Assembly: GCA_017961325.1 (NCBI GenBank)
Contig: JAGCXM010000041.1
Location: 1-36,883 of the forward strand
Direction of reading: 5' to 3'
Origin: a bacterium
GTDB taxonomy: Bacteria > UBP6 > UBA1177
Length of the DNA stretch: 36,883 nt
Positions 34,701 to 36,883 of this stretch are shown here, piece after piece. Both the position numbers and the translations under genes were made by a program. Numbering within the stretch: the stretch's first letter is position 1; every line of letters starts with the position of its first letter. A model generated the notes under the pieces. The model worked only from the letters and a program-made list of their open reading frames with translations, ran no database searches and was not told the origin of the DNA.

Positions 34701-36661
34701 AAATAAAGGAGTTCGAGATCGATGCCGAACCGCCTGAAAATTACATGGTTCGTTCATACAATACCAAAAATAATTTATACCTCTTTGACGGCTGGGACAA
34801 TTTGCCGCAATGGCTTTATGTGACAAGGTCTACTTCAACCAAAATAGATTTGACTGCAGATGAAGATGCCGGTTTGTGGAGCGTAAGGTTAAGATGCTGC
34901 GGAGCCGTTTCGTCTGATGGCTACGGCTTTTTTAGCGACTGCAGTGCCGGTGAAGAGTGGTTCGAGAGAAAAAATCTCGCGGCTGATGAAACGGCATTGT
35001 TCGAAGGACTTCCCGAGTTTGCCGAATGCAGGGGAAAGGTGCAGGTTTGCGATAAAACAGGCAACTGCAGCGATTGGAATGAGATCGATTTCTCGAATGA
35101 CGACCTGAGTTCATATATTCAAACTCCTTCGCTGCACCACAAACTGCCGCAAATATGGTTCATAATTGATACGGTGGCTCCTACAATTTCTACGATCGAT
35201 GTTGTCAGTCAGGAGTGCGTATATGAACATAATTCACAAACACACCTGTTATTCGGCTGTACGACGAATCCCAGATGTCCGCCGGATACATCGGTTACGC
35301 TTTATCAGGAATATCCGCGTGTCTTGGTAAAGTATGAAAACAATGAGGCTGCTTACGTGACGATACGATCTCTAGACGGAGCATGGGATGACCGATACTG
35401 CGTCACTAAATGTGAAAACATGTTTTATTGCGATCTTCGAGGCAGCAAGAACGGTTACAATAATTTTAAATTGATTGCATGCGATGCTGTCGGGAACTGC
35501 AAGGAGGACAACATTTCGGAAAACATGGACATGAGTGTTGTCGAGCCGATAAATCTAAATGTTACAAACGGTTTTTTTACGGAGCAGAAAAGCACGGAAG
35601 TTTCATGGGCAAACAAAAACGGAGTGTCGTATACCTGCAGAATTTCAAAGGAAGGTGACGGTTCGTATTCTGAAAATTGCACGAACGGACAGACGATAAA
35701 AGCCGCGAATTTGAACGGAACGGGTTCTTATGTGATAACCGTAGATTCTTCTTCTTCTTCAACTTCAAGGTCTGATCAGATTCGTTTCATCTATTTCAAT
35801 ACGGCGGACTTAAATACGACTTTTACGCCTGTGACCGGACAGATTCTGAAGAAAAACGGGAACTTCAAGTTCGACAGCCGGATTTTGAGCTCTGATAATC
35901 TGGCTCGAATCAGCAAAATCGAATATTACCTTTACGGTTTATATAAAAACGGTGAGAGTACTGATACGAATGAATACTTGGTTACAAGTTCGAGCTGGAG
36001 TGTGCCGGTCAGCGGTTTCGGCAATACAGTCGAGACGAGGCTGAACCCCGATGTATACGGACAGTTTCGGAATCTGAGGGCAAAAATCACTTTTGCTGAC
36101 GGAACGGTTATTACTAGAAACGCCGTCAAGTCGCAGGCGGATTCATTTCTTTACTGCATGCTCGGAGGCAGCGAAAAATTAGATGATGTTCAAATGAATT
36201 TTTCCGGTAACCAGCTTTTGGTTGTATATAAAAAACCCGATTGTTTTACTGAAAACGAGTATAAACTTTCTATTGAAACGAAAAATCCGTCCCAGTGTGA
36301 CGGAATACCCTCTATTAATGAAGATTTATTTGATACCGGCAGCAGCGGCGGCAGCTATTTTATAAGCGCCCAGCATACTTTGTGGTCGCAGCACAAACAC
36401 TGCAACAGTGACAATGCATGTGTGGTTTCTGCAGGATGTTATGCCGATATTCATGCTTTTTCAAAAGAAACCGCCGCTGTTTTGACATATACGATTAACA
36501 ACAAAACATACAGAATCCCGGCAACTTCCTTTGATTGGAAAAATGTTCCGGTCGAATGGCGGCACGTAGGCAGCGGAACCGCGTGCCACAAATGTGACTC
36601 TCTTCCTAAAACTGTTAGTTGTGATGGCGGAGAAAGTAAAACTCTTGTTTTGAAAAAGTAG
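31727..36661 (+). CDS. Giant Ig-like repeat lipoprotein of the T4SS operon
   Basis: A 1644-residue protein with a lipoprotein signal (MLSVLLLIFCGVVSC, Cys20). Next comes a transthyretin-like domain (GTLEFDITLKTIQKNAEVSVL...), an unrecognised helical segment (about 95-255), and then repeated immunoglobulin-like beta domains. The repeats are bounded by motifs such as VDNNAPLL, IDSDGPVIEI, LDSQAPVFKF, IDAEPPENYM and IDTVAPTIST, the usual linker signature of bacterial Ig-like repeats ('D..AP.I', with 'TDKAGN' before it). The C-terminal 250 residues are Cys-rich (HKHCNSDNACVVSAGC, ACHKCDSLPKTVSC). It is probably a surface adhesin or T4SS-associated cap. The ATG at 31727 has GGGGGA five bases upstream and overlaps the barrel gene stop (ATGA). 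Confidence 0.85.
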   Translation: MKRIKMLSVLLLIFCGVVSCGGKRPYNGTLEFDITLKTIQKNAEVSVLSGKTVIAAGKTDEEGECRFDSVRNIGDLVIKICGGTVDLVSSDEAVAWNGCMEKGVKTGESGEIKATVDFLSAFIEKYESETSESEWFGYLDISADAYPELQSSLTDATRRWLWIQSLAKIAESVSKANGTVPETQFSTENLLNLLFDDLTDDNVINGSTSAKFGTLPVNAAVLKVFAADFVGKVSDRFSEAELKEWSDKLRNSEAAFLGGENSGAGGVEITITAYPEGMEGADPEYFSGNVAVKAFAEPEKSVVSLNCSANGEKITDTDEKTAFFKGTFSTSEIKSGVVVISCDASDGIDIKTEEKSILVDNNAPLLKAVFYESGTNIVTGTEENPAKGKVDLKVSAAHEKYAVDGVSCSIENYSIVNTATASYQYNAEVNTAELPEWKNILHCNATMNNNKFSADFDFYVRNSVSVAVKPFIANALGSVKSVDVDCGNDFKRHYAGLQKVELKRGQICVVSVSGGQFESVTLSADSKDLREFNGTLSAVVIPESDADIVVTPITTIDEIVYSSRIAAGAGENETFKKSKESMLNHFSNSFKWSDEPKNTKSMDNSTKYFILLAGLENLSYFLEMQIDSEHGAYNIGSILGLLRDDYSDLTFDGKKNNSKLVFGTENTFELDSNFFRYYYATAVKRFLLSSFNKTNITNIGSILNQISMNSDQFLFPAESEAIAIDSDGPVIEISGFQNLLQYVPEEERDSSDVVGELGFYLPLGGEIQYKAGKYPYFAKAFVLNFTLKPNNGNFIDLNSLEISGNDSAKFEYTRLVPAEIHGDGFTNRETSFSYLVEYDDSDRAGKEKEVGFTVSAEDVAFNGSSAAVKTFLDSQAPVFKFSLPENMLTNGHDGFKIESEISDNALSEVEYCLEKINVNEEESGGEVAVKTTIKCSTDTFSEPKKNESRVIDAVQIAENVHEAVEDGIISGTDGKYALRITATDKAGNRRTEIKEFEIDAEPPENYMVRSYNTKNNLYLFDGWDNLPQWLYVTRSTSTKIDLTADEDAGLWSVRLRCCGAVSSDGYGFFSDCSAGEEWFERKNLAADETALFEGLPEFAECRGKVQVCDKTGNCSDWNEIDFSNDDLSSYIQTPSLHHKLPQIWFIIDTVAPTISTIDVVSQECVYEHNSQTHLLFGCTTNPRCPPDTSVTLYQEYPRVLVKYENNEAAYVTIRSLDGAWDDRYCVTKCENMFYCDLRGSKNGYNNFKLIACDAVGNCKEDNISENMDMSVVEPINLNVTNGFFTEQKSTEVSWANKNGVSYTCRISKEGDGSYSENCTNGQTIKAANLNGTGSYVITVDSSSSSTSRSDQIRFIYFNTADLNTTFTPVTGQILKKNGNFKFDSRILSSDNLARISKIEYYLYGLYKNGESTDTNEYLVTSSSWSVPVSGFGNTVETRLNPDVYGQFRNLRAKITFADGTVITRNAVKSQADSFLYCMLGGSEKLDDVQMNFSGNQLLVVYKKPDCFTENEYKLSIETKNPSQCDGIPSINEDLFDTGSSGGSYFISAQHTLWSQHKHCNSDNACVVSAGCYADIHAFSKETAAVLTYTINNKTYRIPATSFDWKNVPVEWRHVGSGTACHKCDSLPKTVSCDGGESKTLVLKK

Positions 36662-36662
36662 C

Positions 36663-36678
36663 CCAATCAACAGGTTGG
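36663..36678 (+). terminator. Weak hairpin after the T4SS operon
   Basis: CCAATC (36663-36668) pairs with GGTTGG (36673-36678) around an AACA loop, right after the stop codon. The following sequence is only moderately T-rich, so terminator activity is doubtful. Confidence 0.25.
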
Positions 36679-36774
36679 AAGTAATTATTCTCTTAACTTT
36701 CGCGAAATCGTTGGCTTTTACTGATTTGATGAGAATATAAAATCTTTTCTGTAAAAATTCATTGAAAAGAGCGA

Positions 36775-36820
36775 GCCTCCTTTTTAAGGTAAAAATTGTA
36801 CAAACACCCAAGAAGGAGGC
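36775..36820 (+). promoter_or_regulatory. Inverted repeat that includes the Shine-Dalgarno of the last gene
   Basis: The left arm GCCTCCTTTTT (36775-36785) is complementary to AAGAAGGAGGC (36810-36820) with one G-U pair, leaving a loop of 24 bases. The right arm contains the AAGGAGG ribosome site of the gene starting at 36825. In RNA the hairpin would mask the ribosome site, as in RBS-sequestering leaders. A weak upstream promoter (TTGGCT 36711, TATAAA 36736, 19-base spacer) is conceivable. Confidence 0.55.
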
Positions 36821-36824
36821 GGGT

Positions 36825-36883
36825 ATGGATTTTAATGATTTGTTGGAGATTTTCAAGGCATTATTTGCAGGGAACGAACCGGA
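36825..36883 (+). CDS. 5' end of an unidentified gene (partial)
   Basis: ATG at 36825 with an excellent AAGGAGG five to six bases upstream. Nineteen codons are readable to the window edge: MDFNDLLEIFKALFAGNEP. No function can be assigned. It is separated from the T4SS operon by 163 bases with their own leader, so it is probably an independent transcription unit. Confidence 0.6.
   Translation, partial: MDFNDLLEIFKALFAGNEP

Noticed and set aside
36461-36856. Minus-strand frame of 131 codons at the right end
   Set aside because: It overlaps the 3' end of the giant lipoprotein gene and the ribosome site of the last gene, and has no recognisable features.

Overview
The window comes from a diderm (Gram-negative) bacterium of moderate GC content. 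The evidence is the outer-membrane proteins (FadL-type, TolC-type and a small barrel), several lipoproteins with a VSC/ISC lipobox, and an envelope-spanning type IV secretion (T4SS) cluster. Many surface proteins carry a lipobox followed by long Asp/Glu/Thr-rich linkers and, in one case, EGF-like cysteine spacing. This style is frequent in poorly cultured deltaproteobacterial/myxobacterial-like and related lineages, but I cannot place the organism more exactly from sequence alone. Genes are tightly packed with many ATGA start/stop overlaps. I see no rRNA, tRNA, CRISPR array or recognisable transposase.

Left part (1-10.7 kb). The first 55 bases hold the 5' end of an unidentified minus-strand gene. 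glyQ-glyS (glycyl-tRNA synthetase alpha and beta) follow on the minus strand. They diverge from a plus-strand run: an exported HEAT-repeat protein, a type 4 uracil-DNA glycosylase, a FadL-like outer-membrane protein, an acidic-linker lipoprotein, an S10 serine-carboxypeptidase-like lipoprotein and a small NTF2-like lipoprotein. The glyQ/HEAT intergenic region has two divergent sigma70-type promoters, each overlapped by its own inverted repeat.

Middle part (10.6-24.3 kb, all minus strand). (1) A compact five-gene operon encodes a membrane fusion protein fused to a DUF3616-like propeller, a TolC-like channel, a VTC-domain polyphosphate polymerase, a DUF4956 membrane protein and a polytopic membrane protein. 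It looks like an undescribed synthesis-plus-export machine. (2) A three-gene operon encodes a protein resembling a catalytically dead type IIG/TaqI-like DNA methyltransferase with its specificity domain, an NtrC-type sigma54 activator and a polytopic histidine kinase. (3) A Cys-rich lipoprotein stands alone. (4) An OPT-family transporter gene has lost its central part and its reading frame and is called a pseudogene.

Right part (24.5-36.9 kb, plus strand). One long, translationally coupled operon encodes VirB2-, VirB3-, VirB4-, VirB6-, VirB8-, VirB9- and VirB10-like proteins, then a small outer-membrane barrel and a 1644-residue lipoprotein with repeated Ig-like segments. No VirB11, VirD4, relaxase or small VirB7 is present in the window. 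This is the subset known from ComB-type DNA uptake, here coupled to a giant surface lipoprotein. The window ends with the start of another gene whose Shine-Dalgarno lies in one arm of an inverted repeat.
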